Source of the DNA: Mongoliibacter ruber
Lineage (GTDB): Bacteria > Bacteroidota > Bacteroidia > Cytophagales > Cyclobacteriaceae
NCBI RefSeq assembly: GCF_003003005.1
Contig: NZ_PVTR01000003.1
Coordinates: 294,890-358,889, forward strand
Reading direction: 5' to 3'
Length of the DNA stretch: 64,000 bases
Each line of letters begins with the position of its first letter. Positions within the stretch are counted from its first letter, which is position 1. A model generated the notes under the pieces. The model was not told the DNA's origin. It made no database searches and was given only the letters and a program-made list of their open reading frames with translations. A program made the translations under genes and the position numbers. Positions 32,142-39,655 of this stretch are shown piece by piece.

Positions 32142-32903
32142 ATGAAATTAAACTTCAAGAAAACCGGTTCAGGAGAGCCTTTGATAATACTTCACGGTCT
32201 TTTTGGCTCTGCTGACAACTGGTTCAGCATAGCCAAAGAGCTCGAAGATGAGTTTACCCTTTACCTTGTTGATCAAAGAAATCACGGTGATTCTCCTCAA
32301 AGTGAGGATTGGAATTACAAAGTAATGGCAGAGGACCTGAAAGAGCTGATGGAAGCAGAAGATATATCCGAAGCCCATTTACTTGGTCATTCTATGGGTG
32401 GAAAAACTGCCATGACCTTTGCGCTAAACTATCCTGATAAAGTCAAAAAATTGATTGTTGCTGATATTGCCCCTAGGTATTATCCGGTACACCACGAGAC
32501 CATTCTGAAAGGACTCAATGCAGTGCCAATCGATAGCCTCAAATCCAGAAAAGAAGCCGATGATGCCTTGTCTGAGTATATCAACAATGCGGGCATCAAG
32601 CAGTTTCTTCTCAAAAATCTCACCCGAGTAGATGGAGGATTCAAATGGAAAGTCAACCTGCCTGTCATCACTGATCAAATTGAAAATGTAGGGGAAGAAG
32701 TCTCTTCCGAAAAACCATTTGAAAACACTACTCTATTTATGGGAGGGGAAAACTCCGATTATATACAGGATAAAGACAAGGAAGACATTGACAGGCTTTT
32801 CCCTAACAGTCACCTGATCTATATCAAAAATGCAGGTCACTGGTTGCATGCTGAGCAACCTCAGGCGGTGGTGGATACGATTAAAGCTTTTTTGAAGAGG
32901 TGA
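32142..32903 (+). CDS. Alpha/beta-hydrolase, YbfF-like esterase
   Basis: A 253-residue cytoplasmic hydrolase with the oxyanion segment LHGLFGSADNWF, LVDQRNHGDSP, the nucleophile elbow GHSMGGK (Ser near 86) and the catalytic His in KNAGHWLHAEQPQ. These match YbfF-type thioesterases and esterases. The natural substrate is unknown. It is the last gene of the plus-strand run and is closed by a hairpin terminator. Confidence 0.88.
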   Translation: MKLNFKKTGSGEPLIILHGLFGSADNWFSIAKELEDEFTLYLVDQRNHGDSPQSEDWNYKVMAEDLKELMEAEDISEAHLLGHSMGGKTAMTFALNYPDKVKKLIVADIAPRYYPVHHETILKGLNAVPIDSLKSRKEADDALSEYINNAGIKQFLLKNLTRVDGGFKWKVNLPVITDQIENVGEEVSSEKPFENTTLFMGGENSDYIQDKDKEDIDRLFPNSHLIYIKNAGHWLHAEQPQAVVDTIKAFLKR

Positions 32904-32913
32904 AAAAGATTAG

Positions 32914-32944
32914 AATAAATATATGGGCATATATTTATTTTTTT
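32914..32944 (+). terminator. AT-rich intrinsic terminator after the esterase gene
   Basis: AATAAATATATG and CATATATTTATT form a perfect 12-bp inverted repeat with a GG centre, followed by a run of T's. It lies 10 nt past the stop codon. The stem is weak in G+C, hence moderate confidence. Confidence 0.6.
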
Positions 32945-32975
32945 CACCAATTCTTAGAGGAACCGATAATTGTTG

Positions 32976-32985
32976 ATATTAGGAT
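32976..32985. repeat. Target-site duplication, left side of MITE copy A
   Basis: ATATTAGGAT occurs directly before the element and again directly after it (33136-33145), identical over 10 bp. Confidence 0.85.
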
Positions 32986-33135
32986 ATGTATATCCGCTTT
33001 CATACCAGTAGAATCTAAACAATAGAATTAACCTGTGATTTCGAACCAATATCTATAAATATCCAATATCTATTAGTATCCGTTTGCCAATAAACCTTCG
33101 TTTAATTGATTAGTGGCATGATTGCGGATAACCAT
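32986..33135 (+). mobile_element. Miniature inverted-repeat element, copy A (150 bp)
   Basis: The left end is ATGTATATCCG. The right end CGGATAACCAT is a slightly decayed inverted copy of it. A perfect 10-bp duplication (ATATTAGGAT) flanks both ends. The same sequence recurs in opposite orientation at 57710-57858 with about 15 differences over 150 positions, different flanks and its own 10-bp duplication. The element has no open reading frame, so it must be moved by a transposase encoded elsewhere. Two 17-bp tandem units (33046-33062 and 33063-33079) lie in its middle. Confidence 0.85.
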
Positions 33136-33145
33136 ATATTAGGAT
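33136..33145. repeat. Target-site duplication, right side of MITE copy A
   Basis: Identical to 32976-32985 (ATATTAGGAT). Confidence 0.85.
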
Positions 33146-33261
33146 ATTTAGATATTGATTAATCGAATTATGAATTTTAAATTTTTCTTGTAATCAGACT
33201 TTTAATTTTAGTTTAAAAAAAATATTTAATTTAAATGCCTCAATAATTAAACTTTAAAACG

Positions 33262-33369
33262 ATGGAAAATTATTCTATTTTACTGTGGCAACTCTTTAAT
33301 ATTGCCGGTATTTTGTTAATTGTTTATTTGGTGGTTTTACTTGTTAAAAAATTTAGGAAATCTGCTTGA
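33262..33369 (+). CDS. Putative 35-residue single-pass membrane peptide
   Basis: ATG at 33262 opens a 35-codon frame. The peptide has an aromatic start (MENYSILLWQLFN), one long hydrophobic helix (IAGILLIVYLVVLLV) and a basic end (KKFRKSA), which is the layout of a real small membrane protein. An A-rich stretch precedes the start. It lies in an otherwise gene-free interval after MITE copy A. Function is unknown. It is too short for statistics, so confidence is limited. Confidence 0.45.
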   Translation: MENYSILLWQLFNIAGILLIVYLVVLLVKKFRKSA

Positions 33370-33399
33370 ATATAAGTTTTGGATGAAGGAAATACCCCA

Positions 33400-33501
33400 C
33401 TACTTCACCCTTTTCCCATGCTTGATCACCATATCCACATTCTGCAATAAGCTGATATAGCGCAGGACATCTCCCTTCACCGCAATGATATCTGCATGTT
33501 T
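33400..33501 (-). pseudogene. Duplicated 3' end of the amidohydrolase gene (fragment)
   Basis: These 102 bases match 34329-34430 with two mismatches (at 33412 and 33498), starting exactly at the stop codon of the amidohydrolase gene. Translated on the minus strand they give the same C-terminus, ending ISLLQNVDMVIKHGKRVK. Just upstream the similarity fades, and no start or catalytic part exists. The fragment is either the relic of a tandem copy or a duplication made when the module at 33619-34255 arrived. Confidence 0.85.
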
Positions 33502-33618
33502 ACTCCCGCTATACCTCAAAAAACTAGGTTAGAATTAAGTGAGATATTTGGTTTTCTTAGCCTTACGGACAAGCATGCGGATAAGCAAAAAATGTTCAGA
33601 GCAATTTAAATCAAAAAA

Positions 33619-33987
33619 CTAATTCTCAATTTTAAGCAGTTTATCTACCTGCATTTTAAGAAGAGGTAGGTCTTTAATAATGATTCCCCAAATTATAATA
33701 TTATCAACATTGTCATAAGAATGAATTACCCAGTTTCTCAAACTTACAATTCTGCGGGCATCAAATAATTCAATATCTGGATCAATCTTTAAAATCCGAT
33801 TGGTTGCTTCTCCAATAATCTCTAATTCTCTTTCTACTGCTCGCCTAAGTAATTTACTTGACTCAAAAGTATTGAAGTTTTTATCGCTTCCTAAATAGTC
33901 ATATATGGAATCTATTGAAACAGAAATGTCCAGTAGGTATTTTCTAACATTAAGCTGCATAAAGTAACTGCTTAGTCTTTTCCACAC
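33619..33987 (-). CDS. HEPN-domain toxin, HepT/DUF86 family (second module)
   Basis: The 122-residue helical protein has the RX4HXY motif as RNWVIHSY, with the Arg and His of the RNase site and the Tyr that partner nucleotidyltransferases AMPylate. ERELEIIGEATNRILK is a typical DUF86 helix. It overlaps the nucleotidyltransferase gene by 38 nt and follows it. It is only distantly similar to the HEPN protein at 1393-1752, so the two modules were probably acquired independently. Confidence 0.88.
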   Translation of the reverse strand: MWKRLSSYFMQLNVRKYLLDISVSIDSIYDYLGSDKNFNTFESSKLLRRAVERELEIIGEATNRILKIDPDIELFDARRIVSLRNWVIHSYDNVDNIIIWGIIIKDLPLLKMQVDKLLKIEN

Positions 33988-34255
33988 TTCTGATAAAATA
34001 TGGATTGGTCAATGACCTTTCTGTAATCAAATCGACTTTTCTTCCAAATAACCGTTCCAATTCTTCATGCAGCAAAAAATAGTTATCCGTATATCTTTCA
34101 ATTGGAATTTCCTTGAAAGAAATTAAAATATCCACATCACTAGATTCATACAGCTGATCAGTGCTTGCTGAGCCAAAAACATACATGGACTGAATGTCAT
34201 ATTTTTCGCAAAGCTTTGTGAGTTTTTCTTTGTTATCGGCAATCAAATCTATCAT
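33950..34255 (-). CDS. MNT-type minimal nucleotidyltransferase antitoxin (second module)
   Basis: A 101-residue, single-domain protein with GSX10DXD intact (GSASTDQLYESSDVDILISF) and a third Asp in FGRKVDLITERSL. This is the classical stand-alone MntA form, unlike the HTH fusion at 813-1406. It should AMPylate and silence the overlapping HEPN toxin (family knowledge). The module lies between two near-identical 102-bp repeats of the neighbouring amidohydrolase gene end. Confidence 0.9.
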   Translation of the reverse strand: MIDLIADNKEKLTKLCEKYDIQSMYVFGSASTDQLYESSDVDILISFKEIPIERYTDNYFLLHEELERLFGRKVDLITERSLTNPYFIRSVEKTKQLLYAA

Positions 34256-34328
34256 GAAGTCTACAGTTAATACTCAAATATACAAAAGTTTGAAACCAGC
34301 TTCTGAAATTTACAAATAAACTAGAACT

Positions 34329-34430
34329 CTACTTCACCCTCTTCCCATGCTTGATCACCATATCCACATTCTGCAATAAGCTGATATAGCGCAGGACATC
34401 TCCCTTCACCGCAATGATATCTGCATATTT
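34329..34430. repeat. Direct repeat: intact copy of the amidohydrolase gene end
   Basis: This is the original copy of the 102-bp repeat also found at 33400-33501 (100 of 102 identical, same orientation). It covers the last 34 codons, stop included. Confidence 0.85.
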
Positions 34431-35675
34431 CCCTTCACTGATCGTCCCATAATCCTGGTCTACCTTCATGGACACTGCAGGCCAGTAAGTAGCTGCCTTG
34501 ATGGTCAACATGGGGTCAAAACCAAACTCATTGACCCAGACATCCAGCTCGTTCCAAGTACTTTGACTATGGAACTTCATCGGTATACCGCTATCTGTCC
34601 CGATCATCATAACCACTCCGGCATCTTTGAGTTGATTGAATTTTCTCTCTAGAGTAGGCTTTCTGACTGGAGTCAACTGGAAGTAAGACATTCTGCCCGG
34701 AAATCTCAGTGATGCCCGGATATCCCGAATAATAGAATCCGGCAGATCTAGGTGCCATCCAGGATCATCCAGCTTTTCTGGGTTATTCCGCATATATTCA
34801 TAATTGTAAAGCCCCTCCACAGTAGGCGTCCAAAAAAGTGGTCCCATATTCATTTTGGCAGTTCTTTCCTTGATCATGGCCATTACATCCTCTGGGTATT
34901 CTGGCGCTGAAGCCAAACCCGTATGTTCGAAACAATCCACGCCAATCTGCAAACCAATTCTGATTTCATCCGGTCTATGGGAATGCGCAATGACAGGTTT
35001 ACCGTACTTATGTGCCTCATCCACGACAGCTTTGGCTTCTTCAAAAGTCATTTCATCGTGATCGATCAATTTGATCATATCTACTCCGGCATCAACGAGT
35101 TTCTTTACTTTCGCCCTGGCATCAGCAGGACCATTTACACCCCAGCGAAAGGCCTTGGTACCAGGATAAGGTTCTTTTTGAATAAAAGGTCCCGACACAT
35201 AAATGGTTGGCCCAGGTATTTCACCACGGTTGATTTGGTCACGTACTCTGATGCTGGCTTCCAAAGGAGCTCCAAGGTCTCTAGTACTGGTCACCCCAGC
35301 CCTGAGCAACTGATGGGCTGAAGAAGGCATGATAACGGATTCTAAGATGTCAATATAGGTAGTGTCCCAATGGGTATAATTTGAATGCCCATTGAGCATC
35401 AAGTGCACATGCATGTCCCAGAGGCCTGGAAGCACAGACATACCCTCAGTGGAAATCACTTCGGCACCTTCAGGAATAGGCAAAAATCCAACCTGTCCGA
35501 TTTCCTTGATACGCTCATTTTCGATGATGATCACAGAATTACGCAGTGGAGGGCCACCAAATCCATCAATCATGGTTCCTCCGACCAAGGCTTTGATCTC
35601 TTGTGCGAAGAGTAGCTGAGGAATGCTTGTCAAGACGATAAGCAGACAGAAACAAAGGGTAAATAGTTTTTTCAT
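34329..35675 (-). CDS. Secreted amidohydrolase (imidazolonepropionase-like)
   Basis: The 448-residue protein has a leader (LCFCLLIVLTSIPQLLFAQ) and the amidohydrolase metal set: HxH in GLWDMHVHLML, a metal-bridging Lys candidate in DMIKLIDHDEMT, His residues in KPVIAHSHRPDE and VDCFEHTGL, and the Asp in MIGTDSGIP. Relatives include prolidase-type and imidazolonepropionase-like enzymes, often acting on dipeptides or cyclic amides in the periplasm. The substrate is unknown. Its last 102 bases are duplicated downstream, beyond the second toxin module. Confidence 0.87.
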   Translation of the reverse strand: MKKLFTLCFCLLIVLTSIPQLLFAQEIKALVGGTMIDGFGGPPLRNSVIIIENERIKEIGQVGFLPIPEGAEVISTEGMSVLPGLWDMHVHLMLNGHSNYTHWDTTYIDILESVIMPSSAHQLLRAGVTSTRDLGAPLEASIRVRDQINRGEIPGPTIYVSGPFIQKEPYPGTKAFRWGVNGPADARAKVKKLVDAGVDMIKLIDHDEMTFEEAKAVVDEAHKYGKPVIAHSHRPDEIRIGLQIGVDCFEHTGLASAPEYPEDVMAMIKERTAKMNMGPLFWTPTVEGLYNYEYMRNNPEKLDDPGWHLDLPDSIIRDIRASLRFPGRMSYFQLTPVRKPTLERKFNQLKDAGVVMMIGTDSGIPMKFHSQSTWNELDVWVNEFGFDPMLTIKAATYWPAVSMKVDQDYGTISEGKYADIIAVKGDVLRYISLLQNVDMVIKHGKRVK

Positions 35676-35722
35676 AAAGGTTAGGGTGATTTCAAGCTAA
35701 AATTTAGAAAAAAATAGTGAAA

Positions 35723-35756
35723 CCAATACCTATAAGTATCCAATATCTATAAATAT
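35723..35756. repeat. Two 17-bp tandem units related to the MITE core
   Basis: Two adjacent units (35723-35739 and 35740-35756) match the consensus CCAATAYCTATAARTAT. They closely resemble the paired units inside MITE copy A (33046-33079). Neither inverted end of the element is present, so this is a fragment or an independent iteron pair. It lies between the divergent amidohydrolase and methyltransferase genes. Confidence 0.5.
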
Positions 35757-35862
35757 CTAAATGAATAGAGTTTTAAAATACTTCCTATCTGAAAACATAC
35801 ATAAACTTTCAAACTATTGCTTTACATATTTTTAAGCATCTTTGTAGTTTCTTAATCAGATT

Positions 35863-36573
35863 ATGGCAAAAGGCAAACTCTATCTTATACCCAACGTGCT
35901 TGCGGAAAATACCACGGATGTTATCAGCCCGCAGGTAAAAGAAGTTATCTCTCAAACCCAATATTTCTTGGTTGAAAATGTCAGGACTGCCAGAAGATAT
36001 ATCAGCAGCCTAAGGTTGGGACTTACCATTGAAGACCTGAATTTTGAAATTTTAGATAAAAAGACCAAGCCGGTAGAATTGGAAAAAATCATGCAGCCTA
36101 TCTTCGAAGGGAAAGACCTTGGGGTAATCTCTGAAGCAGGTTGTCCAGGAATAGCCGATCCTGGAGCTATAGCAGTAGCTTATGCACATAAGAACAACAT
36201 TCAGGTTGTGCCTTTGACTGGGCCAAGCTCCATGTTTTTGGCTTTGATGGGTTCTGGTTTCAATGGGCAAGCTTTTGCTTTTCATGGTTACCTTCCTATC
36301 CAAAAGAAAGAAAGGGTTCAAGCCATCAAAAATTTAGAAGCCGAGTCTCTTAATAACCGCAAGACCCAGATTTTTATGGAAACTCCATTTAGAAACAACC
36401 ATTTGCTGGAAGACCTGTTGGGTAATTTACGTCCTGATACACTCTTGTGTATTGCCAAAAATCTGACAGGATCCGATGAAATGATCAAAACAAAGACTGT
36501 AGCAGAGTGGAGAAAAAATAAATTGGACATTCATAAGATCCCGGTGGTATTTGTGCTATATGCAGCGACATAA
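35863..36573 (+). CDS. Short RsmI-like tetrapyrrole-methylase-fold methyltransferase
   Basis: A 236-residue SAM-dependent methyltransferase. It has family motifs KLYLIPNVL, VISEAGCPGIADPGA, VVPLTGPSSMFLALMGSGFNGQAFAFHGYLP and IFMETPFRNN. RsmI methylates the ribose of C1402 in 16S rRNA. This form is about 40 residues shorter than standard RsmI and lacks its C-terminal domain and the usual LYEAPHR site (here ETPFRNN). Bacteroidota often encode both forms, so this one may have another target. The function is inferred only to the level of methyltransferase. Confidence 0.8.
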   Translation: MAKGKLYLIPNVLAENTTDVISPQVKEVISQTQYFLVENVRTARRYISSLRLGLTIEDLNFEILDKKTKPVELEKIMQPIFEGKDLGVISEAGCPGIADPGAIAVAYAHKNNIQVVPLTGPSSMFLALMGSGFNGQAFAFHGYLPIQKKERVQAIKNLEAESLNNRKTQIFMETPFRNNHLLEDLLGNLRPDTLLCIAKNLTGSDEMIKTKTVAEWRKNKLDIHKIPVVFVLYAAT

Positions 36574-36576
36574 AAA

Positions 36577-36596
36577 AGCTCCCCAACTGGGGAGCT
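36577..36596. terminator. Strong hairpin, terminator for the minus strand
   Basis: AGCTCCCC and GGGGAGCT form a perfect 8-bp stem around AACT. On the minus strand it is followed by six T's, so it can end transcription of the lytic transglycosylase gene about 170 nt after its stop. On the plus strand there is no T run. Confidence 0.7.
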
Positions 36597-36718
36597 ATCT
36601 GGATTAAGGAAAAAGTATTTTTTGTAGAATGTTGACTTTTTCACCTTCCGCTCTTCGTGGCTCCTAACTCCGTCACATGCAAAATATTATTTCAACCATA
36701 TTCCCACCGAATTTCAAT

Positions 36719-36757
36719 CAAATATCCATCAGTATCACGGAGTAAATATCCACTAAT
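36719..36757. repeat. Degenerate copies of the 17-bp repeat motif
   Basis: CAAATATCCATCAGTATC and AAATATCCACTAATATC, separated by a few bases, resemble the paired units of the MITE core (ATCAAATATCTATTAGTATC in copy B). The similarity is short and could partly reflect AT-rich composition. Confidence 0.3.
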
Positions 36758-36767
36758 ATCAAATACT

Positions 36768-38168
36768 TCATGGCTCAATCAACACCCTATAAGAGTCATA
36801 CAAAATCATAATGTCATCCACATAATTTACTGCCAAGTGACCTTTAGCAAAACCGAGGTTCACAATTGGATCTCTATAATATTCAGGGTCTGATTTCAGC
36901 TTCAGAAAATGTGAGATACTTTCCCAATTTTGTGCGTTTTTGCCATACTTGACGGCAAGTTTCCAAGCATCTTCCACGTGACCATGGCCGATATTATAAG
37001 AAGCCAATATTACTTTGATTCTCTCATTACTTTCAGGAACTCTCTCCCTCCAGAACTTATCCAAGTATCGAAGGTAATTCACGCCACCCATCAAACTCTG
37101 AAGGGGATCATTAGGATCTTCTACACCAAACCTTTCTAGCGTTACCGGCATCAACTGTAGCAAACCTACTGCTCCCGCATAGGAAGTGGCTGCTGTATCA
37201 AACCTGGATTCTTTGTAAACCAATGAAGCCAAAAGTCTCCAATCCCAACCCAATGTTTCGGCTCCTTTCTGAATCAGGCCATCAAAAGGTGATATATTGT
37301 TTCCTGCTAAAGAGGAAAAAGGACTGTTACTTCTGAAATAACTGTTTTTGGAATTTTGGAAGTACTTGGCATACATCATGTTGATGTAACCACTTTTATT
37401 TTTTTGGCCAATCCATTCATTGATTGACTTTTGAAGATCAGGTGCATTGGTTCTCACTGCCCAGGCTACATCTGATTTAGGGCTGATTTCCAAGGAAACG
37501 TCCAAATTGTCATAATAGGTCGCGTTCACCAAACCTACTACCCTATCTACAATGGTATAGTCGATTTCTTTTTTGACAACCTTCTGCACGAAGTTTTCAC
37601 TATCTCCTTTTTCTTCTAAAACAGAAAAAGAAATGCCATGGGCCTTCTGCAATTCGCATAATTGAGCCTTGTAGACAGCATCTTTTCTAATATGAATGAC
37701 CTTATTTTCAAGTTTTTCTACACTATCAATTTTGCTAGGTTGTTTTCTTTGGACCAACACAGTTCCCATCTGACCTAGAGGCTCGGTAAATTGGGCAAAT
37801 TTTTGTCTCTCCTCAGTGACTTCCAAATTCATGGCGATGATATCGGCCTTCCCCTTGTTGAGCAAATAAAAAGCTTCATCAATATCAGACTTCACAATCA
37901 AGTGTAACCTGACGCCGAGATTTGAGGCAAAGTTTCGGAGCATTTCAAATTCATAGCCCATTCTCCTCCCTCTGTAGATATAGTAGCTGGTAGAGGAATT
38001 ATCCACTATCGCCCTGATATAACCTCTTTTGACGATTTCTTCCAAATCAAGAGGAACTGGGTTTTCCCAATAATTTTCCTGCTTTTTTTCTTTTTCAAAA
38101 AAAGTGCATTGCACACCAAAAAGGGTAAAAACAAGTAAATATAATGTAATTGTAAAGGCTTTTTTCAT
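36768..38168 (-). CDS. mltF: MltF-like lytic transglycosylase with solute-binding domain
   Basis: The 466-residue protein has a leader ending FGVQC, probably a lipoprotein. Residues about 45-275 are a family-3 solute-binding domain (GYIRAIVDNSSTSYYIYRGRRMGYEFEML in part; KADIIAMNLEVT). Residues about 300-450 are an SLT transglycosylase domain with the catalytic Glu in LASLVYKESRFD and AGAVGLLQLMPVT. This order defines MltF, which cleaves peptidoglycan with 1,6-anhydro product formation, regulated by the binding domain. It is a single gene, ended by the hairpin at 36577. Confidence 0.92.
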   Translation of the reverse strand: MKKAFTITLYLLVFTLFGVQCTFFEKEKKQENYWENPVPLDLEEIVKRGYIRAIVDNSSTSYYIYRGRRMGYEFEMLRNFASNLGVRLHLIVKSDIDEAFYLLNKGKADIIAMNLEVTEERQKFAQFTEPLGQMGTVLVQRKQPSKIDSVEKLENKVIHIRKDAVYKAQLCELQKAHGISFSVLEEKGDSENFVQKVVKKEIDYTIVDRVVGLVNATYYDNLDVSLEISPKSDVAWAVRTNAPDLQKSINEWIGQKNKSGYINMMYAKYFQNSKNSYFRSNSPFSSLAGNNISPFDGLIQKGAETLGWDWRLLASLVYKESRFDTAATSYAGAVGLLQLMPVTLERFGVEDPNDPLQSLMGGVNYLRYLDKFWRERVPESNERIKVILASYNIGHGHVEDAWKLAVKYGKNAQNWESISHFLKLKSDPEYYRDPIVNLGFAKGHLAVNYVDDIMILYDSYRVLIEP

Positions 38169-38258
38169 TCAGTTTGTGTCCAATACTAAGGACAAGGTGA
38201 ATCAATCATCACCCTTAACAAATTATATACCAAAGTCTTATATATGCCAGTTTAAAGC

Positions 38259-38288
38259 AAAAAAGCCTCCCATTAGATGGAAGGCTTT
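38259..38288. terminator. Terminator of the efflux operon
   Basis: AAAGCCT-C-CCAT and ATGG-A-AGGCTTT pair around TAG with one mismatch. On the minus strand the stem runs into six T's, about 20 nt past the tolC-like stop. Confidence 0.8.
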
Positions 38289-38308
38289 CAAATATCGTTG
38301 TGGTGAAT

Positions 38309-39655
38309 TTATCTTGTATTGAGTGAAAATTCTTGCGTGCCATTTTGATAATAAATCCTACCTGACAACCTCAGCAGTTCAATTTCCATTTCTTTAATGT
38401 TATAGAGGGCGGTAATCAACCTGTCCTGTGCCGTCAGCAAATTAACTTGTGCATCTCTGAATTGTAAGTAATCTGCAATTCCAAGCCTAAAACGTTCCAA
38501 GGCAATATCAGCACTTTCAGTAGCTACTTGGTAGTTGGCATATTCAATATCCAAAAGCTGAATATTGGTATTGTAAATATTATATGCCCTCTGGATATCA
38601 GAAGCCAGTTGAATTTCCATCTGTTGAACAGCATACGATGCATTCACTCGCTCAACCTTTGCATTTTGAATTCTCCTGTTTAAGGCAAATCCATTAAAAA
38701 TATTGATACCCGCTGTCAATCCATAATTGAATCCTTCCCTTTGGTTGAAAAGCAAAAATCCTGCTTGGGCTTCCAATGTGCTATTATTATATGATGCGTT
38801 AAAGTTGATAAAAGGTAATCTTGCCGCCTGAGCTTCTCTAAAGCTGAGATAGGCAACATTCTCATTTCTTTGGGTTACTAAAAATTCTTTGTTGTTTATG
38901 TAAGCATTTTCTAACAAGTTATCCAGTATCAAATTGTTTTCCACAATAATGGTATCATTAACATCCAGTTTGGTATCAGGAGACAAAGCCAGTATTTCAT
39001 TAAAATTGATCCTTGCATTTTTGATCGCCAATTCCTGGTTGACCAAAAGGGAACGGTCGGCATTATAATCGACCTGAGCAGTGAGGTAATCCCTTTTACC
39101 GGCCCCTCCCAACTCATACCTGGCTTGCGCAATATCAAGACGGGATTGGGAAAGTTCAAGAGTCGTTTCCAATACTTTTTGTCTTTGCAATTCGAGTACC
39201 AGGCGGTAATATGCAGTTGCTATTCCTGCAACGGTATTTTCAACCATCACTTTCGCTTGAAGTTCGCTGACTTCTGCCAGTTTCCCCATGATTTTCATGG
39301 TGTAGATAGCTTCTGGTCTTAATCCGTATCCTGCAATTAATGAATAATTCTCATTATCTGACTTGGCTGAACTGATTGTATTTTGTTCAGTAGAATTGAC
39401 AAACAGTTGCGTCACATCATCAATGGTGTAATTCCTAACAAAATTGGCATCAATGACAGGAAATAATAAGCTACCTCTTGTAATCTGGGCTTCTTTTTCA
39501 GCTATCTTTTGTTCATTTGTGGCGATTTTTACGCCAAAATTCCTATTTAAGCCAAGCAAAATGGCATTTTCCAAGTCAATGGTTTCTTCTTCCTGTGCTA
39601 AAACAAACTGCTGCCCAAAACACAATAGGGCCAGTATACAAAGTAGTTTTCTCAT
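38309..39655 (-). CDS. TolC-family outer-membrane efflux protein
   Basis: A 448-residue protein with a leader (LLCILALLCFGQQFVLAQ) and two outer-membrane-efflux repeats rich in long helices (AKVMVENTVAGIATAYYRL; LELSQSRLDIAQARYELGGAGKRDYLTAQVDYN). The final repeat includes SADIALERFRLGIADYLQFRDAQ, typical of TolC proteins. It forms the exit duct for the adjacent RND pump. It overlaps the pump gene by 4 nt and is the last gene of the operon. Confidence 0.92.
   Translation of the reverse strand: MRKLLCILALLCFGQQFVLAQEEETIDLENAILLGLNRNFGVKIATNEQKIAEKEAQITRGSLLFPVIDANFVRNYTIDDVTQLFVNSTEQNTISSAKSDNENYSLIAGYGLRPEAIYTMKIMGKLAEVSELQAKVMVENTVAGIATAYYRLVLELQRQKVLETTLELSQSRLDIAQARYELGGAGKRDYLTAQVDYNADRSLLVNQELAIKNARINFNEILALSPDTKLDVNDTIIVENNLILDNLLENAYINNKEFLVTQRNENVAYLSFREAQAARLPFINFNASYNNSTLEAQAGFLLFNQREGFNYGLTAGINIFNGFALNRRIQNAKVERVNASYAVQQMEIQLASDIQRAYNIYNTNIQLLDIEYANYQVATESADIALERFRLGIADYLQFRDAQVNLLTAQDRLITALYNIKEMEIELLRLSGRIYYQNGTQEFSLNTR

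Noticed and set aside
33046-33079. CRISPR-like pair of short repeats
   Set aside because: Two adjacent 17-bp units with no spacers between them; they are part of the MITE core.
36577-36596. Terminator for the plus-strand RsmI-like gene
   Set aside because: There is no T run after the stem on the plus strand; the T run is on the minus strand.
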